Positions 26,694 through 35,629 of a DNA stretch of 64,000 bases are shown here, one piece after another. Each line of letters starts with the position of its first letter. Position 1 is the first letter of the stretch. A program made the translations under genes and the position numbers. The stretch comes from Comamonadaceae bacterium. Its GTDB lineage: Bacteria > Pseudomonadota > Gammaproteobacteria > Burkholderiales > Burkholderiaceae_C. The stretch is from assembly GCA_947447985.1 (NCBI GenBank), contig CANFLX010000006.1:1-64000 (forward strand). The letters run 5' to 3'. A model generated the notes under the pieces. That model searched no databases and was not told where the DNA came from. It saw nothing but the letters and a program-made list of their open reading frames with translations.

Positions 26694-28127
26694 TCAAAGC
26701 GCTTGGCGCTTTAAGCGCATCAACAGCCCCACCGGCATCATCGCGAACGACAGGCGCTCTTGCGGCGGCAGTCCGTCCGCCGTACCCACGTGCGAGATAT
26801 GAAACCGGCCCAAAAGCACCGTCATGGCAATTTTCATTTCCAACAGCGCCAGGTAGCGGCCAGGGCAAATACGGGGGCCCGCGCCAAATGGGGTGGACAT
26901 GCGTTTGGCAGGGTTGTGGACTTGCAGCCAGCGCTCAGGGCGAAACTCGGTGGCGTGATCTACCAAGTCTTCACGCAGCGTGTCGCTGCGCAGCAGGTTG
27001 ATCACGATGGTGCCCCGGGGCACCTGCACATCGCCCACTGCCAGGTCGCGGTTGGCTTGCAGGGGTAACTGCGGCCCCACGGGCTTGAGGCGCATGGTTT
27101 CATGGATGCAGGCTTGCAGGTAGTGCAATCCATCCATCTCTTCCATGCTGGGGCTGTGGGGATCGCGCACCTGGGCTTGGATTTCGTCTTGGGCCTGTTG
27201 CAGGGCTTCGGGGTGCGTCCACAACAGGTGAATCATCCACGCAATGGTGTTGGCCGTGGTGTCTTCGCCGGCCAACAACATTGTCAGCACATTGCCCGCC
27301 ACCTGTGCATCAGTCAAGCCACTGTCGGGCTTGTCCGCTTCGGCAATCATGGCTTCGAGCAGATTGCTCGGACTGGTGCGCAACCGCGGGTCGTGCTGCA
27401 TGCGCATGCGTGCCTGCGCGATAAAACCATCGACCGCACGGTTGACCTCCACCATGCTGCGCGCCAAAGCCCGGTCGGCGGCGGATGGCAGCAGCCGCCA
27501 CAGCGGCAAGGGCGCAGTGATGCGCCTGAACAGCGCTGGAAAAATCTTGTCCAGATGTTGCTGAATGACGTCGGTGTCCGAGCCCAAGGTGTCTACGTTT
27601 GCGCCAAAGGCCAAGCCGGCAATGGTGTCCACGGTGTAGCGCATCAAATCGCTTTGCAAATCGATGGGGTCGGGGCTTTGCGCAGCACGCTCCCAACGCT
27701 TGCCCAAGCGCTGAGCCACCTGCACCAGCGCCGGAAAATAGCGGCGCACATGGCCGGGATCAAACCCGGCCATCACCATGCGGCGCTGGCGCAGCCAATC
27801 GTCGCCCTCGGCGCTGAACACCCCCGGTTGCAAACCCATTTCCTGCCCGATTTCGCGCAAGCGGGCAGTGCGGCTAAATCCCGAAGGGCGATCGCGCAGC
27901 ACCTTGGCCACGGCAGCATGGTCACTCACCACCAGCAGCTCACGCCCGGGCACACGCAGCTGGTAGTACGGCCCATAGATGCGCGCCCAGTTCTCCAGCT
28001 TCAGGTGCAAGGACGACGATCGAAATTGCAATGCATTGCCCAAGAACGCAACGCCGCGCGGGCCTGGCAGGTCGCGAAGCCTGCGTAATCCAGGGGCTGT
28101 TTCAGTCGTCGATGGGTGAGCTGCCAT
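26694..28127 (-). CDS. Cytochrome P450
   Basis: A 477-residue soluble heme monooxygenase. Heme-binding motif FGAGPRICPGRYLAL contains the cysteine ligand. The I-helix motif AGEDTTANT carries the oxygen-activating Thr, the K-helix ETMRLKP is the ExxR, and FRPERWL is the meander. The N-terminus (LRDLPGPRG...GNALQF) lacks a membrane anchor. The overall look is closer to CYP102/CYP4-type fatty-acid hydroxylases than to CYP101, but the substrate is not determinable. No ferredoxin gene is adjacent. A flavin monooxygenase is divergently encoded across a 190-bp gap. Confidence 0.92.
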   Translation of the reverse strand: MAAHPSTTETAPGLRRLRDLPGPRGVAFLGNALQFRSSSLHLKLENWARIYGPYYQLRVPGRELLVVSDHAAVAKVLRDRPSGFSRTARLREIGQEMGLQPGVFSAEGDDWLRQRRMVMAGFDPGHVRRYFPALVQVAQRLGKRWERAAQSPDPIDLQSDLMRYTVDTIAGLAFGANVDTLGSDTDVIQQHLDKIFPALFRRITAPLPLWRLLPSAADRALARSMVEVNRAVDGFIAQARMRMQHDPRLRTSPSNLLEAMIAEADKPDSGLTDAQVAGNVLTMLLAGEDTTANTIAWMIHLLWTHPEALQQAQDEIQAQVRDPHSPSMEEMDGLHYLQACIHETMRLKPVGPQLPLQANRDLAVGDVQVPRGTIVINLLRSDTLREDLVDHATEFRPERWLQVHNPAKRMSTPFGAGPRICPGRYLALLEMKIAMTVLLGRFHISHVGTADGLPPQERLSFAMMPVGLLMRLKRQAL

Positions 28128-28317
28128 GGAAGCCTTGTCGGTGAATGGAGTGCCGGCAGGTCGTGCCGAACTGCGCGGTCAATCGTAGTGCAAATCCGAT
28201 GTGACTCGGCAATCGGCGCCTGACCGGCCAGGTGTAGCATTGCCCCACCAAAACGCCACCAGGGCCGGTTCATTCCCGACTTCTTGCAATGCAGTGACGA
28301 TGCCCCGAAAGTATTCC

Positions 28318-29595
28318 ATGACGATTGAAACCACAGACACCGTGATCGTGGGCGCAGGCCAAGCCGGTGTGGCCATGAGCGAACACCTGACGCGCCTGGG
28401 CGTGCCACACCTGGTGCTGGAACGCGACCGCGTGGCCGAGCGCTGGCGCTCGCAGCGTTGGGACACCCTGGCATGTAACGGGCCGGCCTGGCACGACCGG
28501 TTTCCCGGCATGGAGTTTGAGGGCCTGGACCCCGACGCCTTTGCCTCCAAAGACGATGTGGTGAACTACCTGCAAGCCTACGCACACAAATTTGGTGCGC
28601 CCATTCGCACCGGCGTGGAAGTGACCCGTGTGCAGCGCAACCAAGGACGCCCGGGCTTTACGGTGGACACCTCGCAAGGGCAGATCGAGGCGCGCAATGT
28701 GGTGGCCGCGACGGGCCCCTTTCAGCGGCCGGTGATTCCACCCATCGCGCCCCAAGACCCCGGCATCGTGCAAATGCACTCCGCGCAGTACCGCAACCCG
28801 TCGCAGCTGCCCCCCGGCGCGGTGCTGGTGGTGGGAGCTGGGTCTTCGGGCGTTCAAATTGCCGCCGAGCTGCAACGGGCGGGCAGGCAGGTTTACTTAT
28901 CGGTGGGCGCGCACGGGCGGCCTCCGCGTGCCTACCGCAACCGCGACTTTTGCTGGTGGCTGGGTGTGCTGGGCGAGTGGGACGCGCAGGCGATGAAGCC
29001 AGGGCTGGAGCACGTAACCATTGCCGTGAGTGGCGCAGACGGAGGCCACACGGTGGACTTTCGCGCACTGGCCCACGAAGGTGTGACGCTGGTGGGCATG
29101 ACTCGCTCGTTTCAGAACGGCGTGGTGCAGTTTGAACCCGACCTGGCCGAGAACATTGCACGCGGGGATGAAAACTACCTCTCGTTGCTCGATGCGGCGG
29201 ACGCCTTTGTTGAACGCAATGGCCTGGACCTGCCGCCAGAGCCCCAAGCCCGCGTGCTGCCGCCGGACCCCGATTGCCTCAGCAACCCACGACAAAGCCT
29301 GGACCTCAGGGACGCTGGCGTGGGCACCATTCTCTGGGCCACCGGCTATGCCTTGGATTACAGCTGGCTGGCGGTGAACGCCTTTGACGCCCACGGCAAA
29401 CCGCAGCACCAGCGGGGCGTCTCCAGCGAGCCGGGCATCTACTTTCTCGGTCTGCCCTGGCTCTCACGCCGGGGCTCGGCGTTTATTTGGGGCGTGTGGC
29501 ACGATGCCAAGCATGTGGCCGACCACATTGACAAGCAGCGCAAATATTTTGCCTACGAGGATGCCGCACAGCGGCTGGCGCACCACAGGGCTTAG
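28318..29595 (+). CDS. Flavin-containing monooxygenase-like NAD(P)-binding protein
   Basis: A 425-residue protein with FAD motif VIVGAGQAGVAMSEHL at the N-terminus and a second Rossmann motif VLVVGAGSSGVQIAAEL about 170 residues in. The active-site region has RWRSQRWDTLACNGPAWHDRFPG, and the late ATG motif is ILWATGYALDYSW. This layout resembles YUCCA/TrkA-like group B monooxygenases. ATG 28318 follows a GAAAG element; an ATG at 28300 is possible. It is divergent from the P450. The substrate is unknown. Confidence 0.85.
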   Translation: MTIETTDTVIVGAGQAGVAMSEHLTRLGVPHLVLERDRVAERWRSQRWDTLACNGPAWHDRFPGMEFEGLDPDAFASKDDVVNYLQAYAHKFGAPIRTGVEVTRVQRNQGRPGFTVDTSQGQIEARNVVAATGPFQRPVIPPIAPQDPGIVQMHSAQYRNPSQLPPGAVLVVGAGSSGVQIAAELQRAGRQVYLSVGAHGRPPRAYRNRDFCWWLGVLGEWDAQAMKPGLEHVTIAVSGADGGHTVDFRALAHEGVTLVGMTRSFQNGVVQFEPDLAENIARGDENYLSLLDAADAFVERNGLDLPPEPQARVLPPDPDCLSNPRQSLDLRDAGVGTILWATGYALDYSWLAVNAFDAHGKPQHQRGVSSEPGIYFLGLPWLSRRGSAFIWGVWHDAKHVADHIDKQRKYFAYEDAAQRLAHHRA

Positions 29596-30752
29596 CTTGC
29601 TTGAAGCTGGCCAAGAAGTTTGGCTAAAAAGGCGTCGCATTGGTCGAGTTGCGCGGCCTCCACAAACTCATCGGGCTTGTGGGCCTGCGTGATGGAGCCC
29701 GGCCCGCACACCACCACCGGCACGCCAAGGCGGGCGGTAAAAAGTCCGCCCTCCGTCCCAAAAGCGAGCTTGAGCACTTCGTTGTCGGGGTGGAAGGAGC
29801 GCACAAAGTCCACCGCGTCTTGGGTAGGTGAGGTGTCCAGGCCAGGGTAGCTGTTGACCTCCACGATCTCCACGCGGGCCTCGGGCACCATGGTTTGGGC
29901 TTGCGCTGTGATGCGGCTCGCTGCTGCCTTCAATACGTCAACCAGCGCATTCGGGTCGTCATGGGCAATGTTGCGGATTTCAAAATCAATCTCGCAGCGG
30001 TTGGGCACGATGTTGAGCGCCACGCCGCCGTTGAACTTTCCCACGTGCAAGGTGGTGTAGGGCACGTCATAGGCCTCGTCGCGCGCGCCCTGGAGGCTGA
30101 TGCCGGCCTGCAGCTGACGCACCTCACTCACCAGATCACAACCCAGGTGCAGCGCATTGATGGTGAGCGGCGCCTGGGCCGAATGGCCCTCGCGCCCATG
30201 GCAGGTGGCATGCAGCGCCGTCTTGCCCTTATGGCCCATGGCCAGGCGCATCAAGGTCGGTTCGCCGACGATGCACAGGTAAGGACGCACCGGCGCCACC
30301 TGGAGCAAGTCCAGCAAACGGCGCACGCCGACGCAGCCGATTTCTTCGTCATACGACAAGGCCAGTTGCAAAGGCCGCTTCAGGCGCAATGTTGCGGCCT
30401 CTATCATCGCGTGCACAGCACAGGCGATAAAGCCCTTCATGTCAGCGCTGCCCCGCCCGTAGAGGCGCCCGTCGCGCTGCGTGAGGGTGAATGGATCTAG
30501 GGTCCAGGCCTGGCCGTCCACGGGCACCACGTCCGTGTGACCCGACAACACCACGCCAGGCACATCGGTCGGGCCAGTGGACGCAAACAAATTGGCCTTG
30601 GTGCCTGTCTCGTCAAACACCAGGCGTGACGCGATACCGTGGGCTGCCAGAAGTGCGCGCACCTGCTCGATCAGCGCCAGATTGGTCTGGCGTGTCACGG
30701 TGCGGTGACCGATCAGTTCGGCGAGGATGGCGAGACTTCGGGTCGTACTCAT
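29592..30752 (-). CDS. argE: Acetylornithine deacetylase-like M20 hydrolase
   Basis: A 386-residue M20A enzyme. Zinc ligands are in SGHTDVVPVDG (His, Asp), RGSADMKGF (Asp), SYDEEIGCVG (catalytic Glu, ligand Glu), VGEPTLMRLAMGHKG and AHKPDEFVE (His). The motif set fits ArgE, N2-acetylornithine deacetylase. Betaproteobacteria normally use ArgJ, and the gene is grouped with DUF1028 and RidA. A catabolic N-acyl amino acid deacylase is therefore as likely as arginine synthesis. ATG 30752 is used, but a TTG six codons upstream overlaps the preceding stop (TTGA). Confidence 0.85.
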   Translation of the reverse strand: MSTTRSLAILAELIGHRTVTRQTNLALIEQVRALLAAHGIASRLVFDETGTKANLFASTGPTDVPGVVLSGHTDVVPVDGQAWTLDPFTLTQRDGRLYGRGSADMKGFIACAVHAMIEAATLRLKRPLQLALSYDEEIGCVGVRRLLDLLQVAPVRPYLCIVGEPTLMRLAMGHKGKTALHATCHGREGHSAQAPLTINALHLGCDLVSEVRQLQAGISLQGARDEAYDVPYTTLHVGKFNGGVALNIVPNRCEIDFEIRNIAHDDPNALVDVLKAAASRITAQAQTMVPEARVEIVEVNSYPGLDTSPTQDAVDFVRSFHPDNEVLKLAFGTEGGLFTARLGVPVVVCGPGSITQAHKPDEFVEAAQLDQCDAFLAKLLGQLQAS

Positions 30753-30766
30753 GCCTGTGCCATGGT

Positions 30767-31441
30767 TCAACGGTCACCCGGCACGCCGTAACTTGGCGCT
30801 TGAGAGGGGTCAATCGCACGCTGGCGGTAGGCCGCAACCTGGGGGGCAAACTGCGTCCACAGGTGGGACAGCTCTTCGATCGGGTTGCCTTCGGTCCAAT
30901 CCACCCGCAAGTCCACGATCGGCCAGGACACATCGTCTACCACCAACAGACCTGCGGAATGCACCGGCCCGGCTTCGCCACCACTTCGCAAACCGGCGTG
31001 CATGGCCTGCATCAAGCGCTCGGCCAAGGGGCCTGTAGAGGCCTCAAAAGCTGCCAGCATCTGTGCAGGCACCTCACCATGCGCCAGCAGGTTGCCAGCA
31101 CACACCGCATCCACGCCCAAAGCCTGCGCAACCACCCCCAATCCACCCGAGCCACTGAAGCAGGCGGTGCCGCCTTGGGCATCGAGCAAGGCTAATTGGC
31201 GGTACTCAATATGAGCGGCCGAACTGCGCAAAATGTCCAGCGCCTGCGCTGCCGTGGCGCCGCGCGCCATCAGGTCCAGCGCTTTGTCCCCCAGCGAGGG
31301 GTCGGTAATGTTCTGGCTAGCCACGGCGCCCACCGCCGCACGCGTGCGGATACAGCGGGCAGCCACGGCAGGTGAGGAGGACGACACCGCAGCGCCCAGC
31401 TGCCCGGTCCATGCGCAGCGCGCCACGATGCTGAAAGTCAT
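30767..31441 (-). CDS. DUF1028 family protein
   Basis: A 224-residue protein beginning MTFSIVARCAWTGQLGAAVSSSSPAVAARC, the signature start of DUF1028, a family with an Ntn-hydrolase-like fold and no settled reaction. Other blocks are GAVASQNITDPSLGDKALDLM, YRQLALLDAQGG and CAGNLLAHGEV, all family-typical. Placed between a RidA protein (upstream, six bases) and an ArgE-like deacylase (downstream, overlapping or nearly so), it is probably in one operon for peptide or amino-acid breakdown. The role is inferred from context only. Confidence 0.88.
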   Translation of the reverse strand: MTFSIVARCAWTGQLGAAVSSSSPAVAARCIRTRAAVGAVASQNITDPSLGDKALDLMARGATAAQALDILRSSAAHIEYRQLALLDAQGGTACFSGSGGLGVVAQALGVDAVCAGNLLAHGEVPAQMLAAFEASTGPLAERLMQAMHAGLRSGGEAGPVHSAGLLVVDDVSWPIVDLRVDWTEGNPIEELSHLWTQFAPQVAAYRQRAIDPSQAPSYGVPGDR

Positions 31442-31447
31442 GTTGGT

Positions 31448-31867
31448 TTACGCCTCTGGAATGACGGCGATGGCGTCAATTTCCACCAGCCACTCGGGAC
31501 GCGCCAGGGCGCTGACCACGAGGCCGGTGGAGACGGGGTACACGCCTTTGAGCCAGCGCCCTACGGTGCGGTACACCGCTTCACGGTAGCGCGGGTCGGT
31601 CAGGTAAATCGTGATTTTGCAAATATGGCCGAGCTCGCTGCCGGCCTCGCGCAAGAGCATGTCGATGTTTTTCATGGCCTGCTCGGCCTGCCCTGCGGCG
31701 TCGCCAATGCACACGCTTTCGGAGCTGTCCAGGTCCTGGCCGATCTGGCCGCGCACAAACACCATGGACCCCTTGGCCACCACGGTTTGGCACAGGTCGT
31801 TGTCGAGCTTTTGCTCGGGGTAGGTGGTGCCGGTGTTGAACTTGCGGATTCGCGTGTGGGTGGTCAT
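31448..31867 (-). CDS. RidA/YjgF family protein
   Basis: A 139-residue RidA-superfamily protein. Typical members deaminate reactive enamine/imine intermediates released by PLP enzymes. The MVFVRGQIGQDL loop, AMKNIDMLLREAG helix and KITIYLTDPRYREAVYRTVGRWL are family features. The C-terminal strand WLVEIDAIAVIPE matches, but the catalytic Arg of RidA proper (in the RVEIEAIA region of E. coli RidA) is replaced by Leu-Val here. It is thus more likely a Rid subfamily with another activity. It opens the RidA-DUF1028-ArgE operon. Confidence 0.87.
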   Translation of the reverse strand: MTTHTRIRKFNTGTTYPEQKLDNDLCQTVVAKGSMVFVRGQIGQDLDSSESVCIGDAAGQAEQAMKNIDMLLREAGSELGHICKITIYLTDPRYREAVYRTVGRWLKGVYPVSTGLVVSALARPEWLVEIDAIAVIPEA

Positions 31868-32011
31868 AGCAGGTCGGGCGTGGGTGCGAAATAGTCAGTG
31901 GACAGAAGCGAGGTTCAATTCTAGGTTTGGGCCGGGCCGCAAGCTGTCACCTTGGGTCCAGGCGGTGCACAATCAATGTGCGAAAGTTCGAATCTGCTAC
32001 TTTTGCCGTAC

Positions 32012-33223
32012 ATGAGCACCCCTGAGCGAAAACCCACCGTCGAAGATTTTGCCCGTATTGGCGGCCTGGAGGCGCTGGTGCGCGGCGGGACCTTGTCGGT
32101 CTATCCGCTGGTGCTGTACCGGGCCTGGGGCAGTGCGGCGGTGGTTTCGCAGATCTACTTTGTGGTGGGCGTGGTGTCGCTGCTCACAGCCCTCATGGTG
32201 CCTGCGCTGGCGCAGCGCTTTCCACGGCGGTGGATTTATCTTTTTGCCTGTGGTTTGTATGCCGCGGGCGCACTGCTCGGTGCATTCGGGGGCCTGTGGG
32301 TGACGGCGGCACTCTTGCTCAGCGTCATGGCCGCCGCCTTGTCTTTCGTTTGCTTCAACTCCTACGTGCTGGACCACATCGACAAAAGCGAATTCAGCAA
32401 GCTGGAGACGCTGCGCTTGTTTTATGGCGGTTTGGGCTGGGTGGCGGGACCGGCATTGGGCGTTTGGCTGCTGTCGGTGGGCGCGTGGGCCCCGTTTGCC
32501 GTGGTGGGTGCTGCGGCTGGGGTGATTTTGTGGCTGGTGTGGGTCACACCCTTGGGGGAAGGTAAAACGATTGCCAGGGCGCAAGGCCACAAAACCAGCC
32601 ACCCATTGGCGCATGTGAAGCGCTTTTTTGCCCAGCCGCGCATGGTGACGGGTTGGCTGATTCCAGTGGTCCGTTCCTGTGGCTGGTGGTTTTACTTTGT
32701 GTATGTGGGCATTTTTGCCCTGGAAAACGGCTTAGGTGACAAGGTGGGCGGCATCGCGTCATCGGTGGCGAATATGGGGCTTTTTCTGGCGCCGCTGATG
32801 CTGCGCTGGATGCGCAAACACTCGGTGCGCACGGCGGTTCGGGCGGGTTGTCTGGGCGGCGGCGTGTTTTTCATTGCAGGCACTTTGGTGTCCCCTTGGC
32901 CTTGGGCCACCGTGACCACACTGGTGCTGGGCACGGTGTTTTTGGTCTTGCTCGATACCTGCGCGGGCTTGCCCTTTTTAATGGCGGTCAAACCCTCAGA
33001 GCGCACCGAGATGTCGGCGGTGTATTCCAGCTTTCGCGACGCCTCGGGAATCATGTCACCCGGCATTGCATGGGTGGTGTTGCAGTTCGCGCCCATCGAG
33101 GGCTTGTTTGCGGTAGCGGGCTTGGCGCTGTTGGCGGCGTGGCTGGTCGCGGGTCAATTGCACCCCGACTTGGGGGTTCCCGGTGCCGAGCGCGTGCGAG
33201 AGCGGTCGACCACAAAAGTGTAG
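32012..33223 (+). CDS. MFS transporter
   Basis: A 403-residue inner-membrane carrier with about twelve hydrophobic segments, including VVGVVSLLTALMVPALAQRF, LGAFGGLWVTAALLLSVMAAAL and VATVTTLVLG-type helices. ATG 32012 (MSTPERKPTVEDFARIGG) is chosen because the cytoplasmic N-terminus then precedes helix 1; earlier in-frame ATGs lie in non-coding-looking sequence. The central loop (HKTSHPLAHVKRFFAQPRM) is basic, as expected for a cytoplasmic loop. The substrate is not recognisable. It is divergent from the RidA operon across about 145 bp. Confidence 0.8.
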   Translation: MSTPERKPTVEDFARIGGLEALVRGGTLSVYPLVLYRAWGSAAVVSQIYFVVGVVSLLTALMVPALAQRFPRRWIYLFACGLYAAGALLGAFGGLWVTAALLLSVMAAALSFVCFNSYVLDHIDKSEFSKLETLRLFYGGLGWVAGPALGVWLLSVGAWAPFAVVGAAAGVILWLVWVTPLGEGKTIARAQGHKTSHPLAHVKRFFAQPRMVTGWLIPVVRSCGWWFYFVYVGIFALENGLGDKVGGIASSVANMGLFLAPLMLRWMRKHSVRTAVRAGCLGGGVFFIAGTLVSPWPWATVTTLVLGTVFLVLLDTCAGLPFLMAVKPSERTEMSAVYSSFRDASGIMSPGIAWVVLQFAPIEGLFAVAGLALLAAWLVAGQLHPDLGVPGAERVRERSTTKV

Positions 33224-33305
33224 GCAACAGACAATCGGCAGCCTGTGCGCTCCAGTGCGCTTATGCTTGCGCCTTGCATTGAAAGACCACCAAGAGGAGC
33301 CCCCC

Positions 33306-33896
33306 ATGAATGCACGCGCCACCTTTACCCGCATGGAAGAAAGCACCAAAGACGATTGGGGCATCATCGTGCCGGAGGTCATGCAGTCCGCCAAGCAGCT
33401 GCCTGACCGGGTGATTGCGCACCTGCGGCTGCTCGAGAACGACTACGGTGGCTTTCCGATCGACCGCTACAGCCATTCGCTGCAGACCGCCACCCTGGCG
33501 CTGGCGGACGGGCGCGATGAAGAGTATGTGGTGTGTGCGCTGCTGCACGATATTGGCGACACGTTGGGCTCCTTCAATCACCCGGACATTGCCGCAGCGA
33601 TCCTCAAACCCTTTGTAAGCGAGGCCAATTTGTGGATGGTGCAAAACCACGGCATTTTTCAGGGCTACAACTTTTTCCACCACATTGGCCTGAACCGCGA
33701 TATGCGCGACATGTTCAAGGGCCACGCCTATTACGACCAGGCCGAAGAGTTCGTGGCGCTGTACGACAACCGTGCCTTTGACCCCGCCTTAGAAATACTG
33801 CCCATGAGCACCTTCGAGCCGATGCTGCGCAGGCTCATGGCCGCGCCCAAAAACTCTGTTTACAAAGCCGCGATGGACGAAGCAAAAACGTCTTAA
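33306..33896 (+). CDS. HD-domain protein, PhnZ/MIOX-like diiron oxygenase candidate
   Basis: A 196-residue HD protein with GAGGAG about eight bases before the ATG. Metal-ligand candidates are His57 (RYSHSLQTA), His81-Asp82 (LLHDIGD), His92 (FNHPDIAA), His115 (MVQNHGIFQGYNFFHH) and Asp154 (LYDNRAFDP). This six-ligand set and the HSLQTA/HDIGDTL/HGIFQGY wording resemble the mixed-valent diiron oxygenases (PhnZ, TmpB) rather than nucleotide phosphohydrolases. Tyr47 keeps the spacing of the PhnZ substrate-loop tyrosine. No phosphonate genes are nearby, so the substrate is unknown. Only four bases separate it from aroG. Confidence 0.8.
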   Translation: MNARATFTRMEESTKDDWGIIVPEVMQSAKQLPDRVIAHLRLLENDYGGFPIDRYSHSLQTATLALADGRDEEYVVCALLHDIGDTLGSFNHPDIAAAILKPFVSEANLWMVQNHGIFQGYNFFHHIGLNRDMRDMFKGHAYYDQAEEFVALYDNRAFDPALEILPMSTFEPMLRRLMAAPKNSVYKAAMDEAKTS

Positions 33897-33900
33897 CAAC

Positions 33901-34971
33901 ATGCCCCACACGCCCGACCACATTCGTACCGACGACACGCGCATTGGCGCGGTTCGACCCCTCATTACCCCCGTACTGCTGCAAGAGCAGTGGCCGGCAT
34001 CCGAAGCCGTGTTGGCCACCGTAGAGCGCAGCCGTGCTGCGATTTGTGATGTGCTGCACGGGCATGACGACCGCTTGATTGTGGTGGTGGGCCCGTGTTC
34101 CATCCACGACCACGAGCAGGCCATGGAATACGCGCATTGGCTCAAGGGCCAGGCCGATGCATTGGCGGGTGAATTGGTGGTGGTGATGCGCACCTACTTC
34201 GAAAAGCCGCGCACCACCGTGGGCTGGAAGGGCTATATCAACGATCCGCACCTGGACGGCAGTTTCTCGATCAACGAAGGACTGGCACTGGCGCGCAAGC
34301 TGCTTCTTGAAATTGTGGGCATGGGCCTGGCGGTCGGAACCGAGTTTTTAGACCTGCTCAGCCCGCAGTTCATCAGCGACTTGGTGAGCTGGGGCGCGAT
34401 TGGCGCGCGCACCACCGAGAGCCAAAGCCACCGCCAACTGGCCAGCGGTCTGAGTTGCCCGGTGGGCTTCAAGAACGGCACCGATGGCGGCGTGAAAGTG
34501 GCCAGCGACGCGATTCTGGCGGCCCAGGCAAGCCATGCATTCATGGGCATGACCAAGTGGGGCCAGGCCGCTATTTTTGAAACAGCGGGCAATGACAACT
34601 GCCATGTCATCTTGCGCGGCGGTAAACAGCCCAATTACGCAGCCGCCGATGTGGCGGCGGCCTGCGCCTTGTTAAAGGGAGCCGGTCTGCGGGAACAAGT
34701 GATGGTGGATGTGTCGCATGCCAACAGCAGCAAACAGCATGTGCGGCAAATCGAGGTGGCACAGGATGTGGCGGGGCAAATTGCGGGTGGCGACTCGCGC
34801 ATTGTCGGCCTGATGATCGAGAGCCATTTGAAAGAGGGGCGCCAGGACATCGTCCCGGGTCAAGCGCTGCAGCGGGGGGTGTCGGTGACCGATGCCTGCA
34901 TCAGCATCGAACAAACGGGTCCCGTACTACAGGGCTTGGCACAAGCGGTGCGCGCGCGGCGCTTGTGCTGA
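33901..34971 (+). CDS. aroG: 3-deoxy-7-phosphoheptulonate (DAHP) synthase, type I
   Basis: Condenses PEP with erythrose-4-phosphate, the first step of the shikimate pathway. Type I-alpha signatures are VVVGPCSIHD, VMRTYFEKPRTTVGWKG, GTEFLDLLSPQFISDLVSWGAIGARTTESQ, GFKNGTDG, and the C-terminal DVSHANSSKQ and MIESHLKEGRQ. At 356 aa it matches the E. coli AroF/G/H group, but feedback specificity (Tyr, Phe or Trp) cannot be told by eye. It follows the HD protein by four bases, hence cotranscription. It is convergent with infA. Confidence 0.93.
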   Translation: MPHTPDHIRTDDTRIGAVRPLITPVLLQEQWPASEAVLATVERSRAAICDVLHGHDDRLIVVVGPCSIHDHEQAMEYAHWLKGQADALAGELVVVMRTYFEKPRTTVGWKGYINDPHLDGSFSINEGLALARKLLLEIVGMGLAVGTEFLDLLSPQFISDLVSWGAIGARTTESQSHRQLASGLSCPVGFKNGTDGGVKVASDAILAAQASHAFMGMTKWGQAAIFETAGNDNCHVILRGGKQPNYAAADVAAACALLKGAGLREQVMVDVSHANSSKQHVRQIEVAQDVAGQIAGGDSRIVGLMIESHLKEGRQDIVPGQALQRGVSVTDACISIEQTGPVLQGLAQAVRARRLC

Positions 34972-34987
34972 AACGTAAAACCGCTGC

Positions 34988-35242
34988 CTAGGTCGTGCGG
35001 CGTGGCACCATGGGTCCACGGCCTTCGATGTGCCGGAAGTTGATGCGACCTTTGCTCAGGTCATAGGGTGAGAGCTCCAGCGACACGCGGTCACCCGCCA
35101 GGATGCGGATGTGGTTTTTGCGCATTTTTCCAGCGGAATAGGCAATCAGCTGGTGGCCGTTGTCCAAGGTGACGCGAAAACGAGTGTCTGGCAAGACCTC
35201 GTTCACAACGCCCATCATTTCAATCAGTTCTTCTTTAGCCAT
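34988..35242 (-). CDS. infA: Translation initiation factor IF-1 (second-copy type)
   Basis: An 84-residue S1/OB-fold protein starting [30 protein letters not shown], with the RNA-binding [22 protein letters not shown] core. IF-1 occupies the ribosomal A site with IF-2 and IF-3. Its extended C-terminus ([12 protein letters not shown]) differs from the 72-aa IF-1 encoded in the ribosomal protein operons. Betaproteobacteria commonly carry a second infA of this longer type. It lies away from ribosomal protein genes here, which supports that reading. Confidence 0.93.
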   Translation of the reverse strand: MAKEELIEMMGVVNEVLPDTRFRVTLDNGHQLIAYSAGKMRKNHIRILAGDRVSLELSPYDLSKGRINFRHIEGRGPMVPRRTT

Positions 35243-35282
35243 GGTGTGTCCTTTGACGCAATTATCGTCGCAGTTGAAAAAG

Positions 35283-35531
35283 TTAGTGGGTACGGGTGGT
35301 GTCACGCACCCAATTGATGCCCTGGGACAAAGCGTATTGCGCGGCATCGTCATGGGTCAAAAAGTCATCGCAAAAGCGCATCACGCGGTCGGTGCTGGCG
35401 CTGCCGCGGCCGCTGGCGATGGAAACCTGGGCTTCAAAGCGGCCGCTGCCCAAGGGGCGGGGGCAGGCGGCAATACGGTATTTGCCAATGGTCACGGGAG
35501 ACAGGGGAGAAATTATTGTGTTCTGAATCAT
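35283..35531 (-). CDS. Small conserved hypothetical protein
   Basis: An 82-residue soluble protein ([26 protein letters not shown]...), with a compact beta-rich core [27 protein letters not shown] and a helix [16 protein letters not shown]. The coding character is good and it lies 40 bp upstream of infA on the same strand, so it may share its message. I recognise similar small proteins in Burkholderiales but know no function. No signal peptide or metal motif is seen. Confidence 0.65.
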   Translation of the reverse strand: MIQNTIISPLSPVTIGKYRIAACPRPLGSGRFEAQVSIASGRGSASTDRVMRFCDDFLTHDDAAQYALSQGINWVRDTTRTH

Positions 35532-35629
35532 TCAAAGTCATGCGCATGCGCCGCTGGCAGGGACACTATGCAATAAGGAAAAAAATACCACCGAGCCGTG
35601 AGAAGCTGGCGTAGCGCCTGACAAATGCT

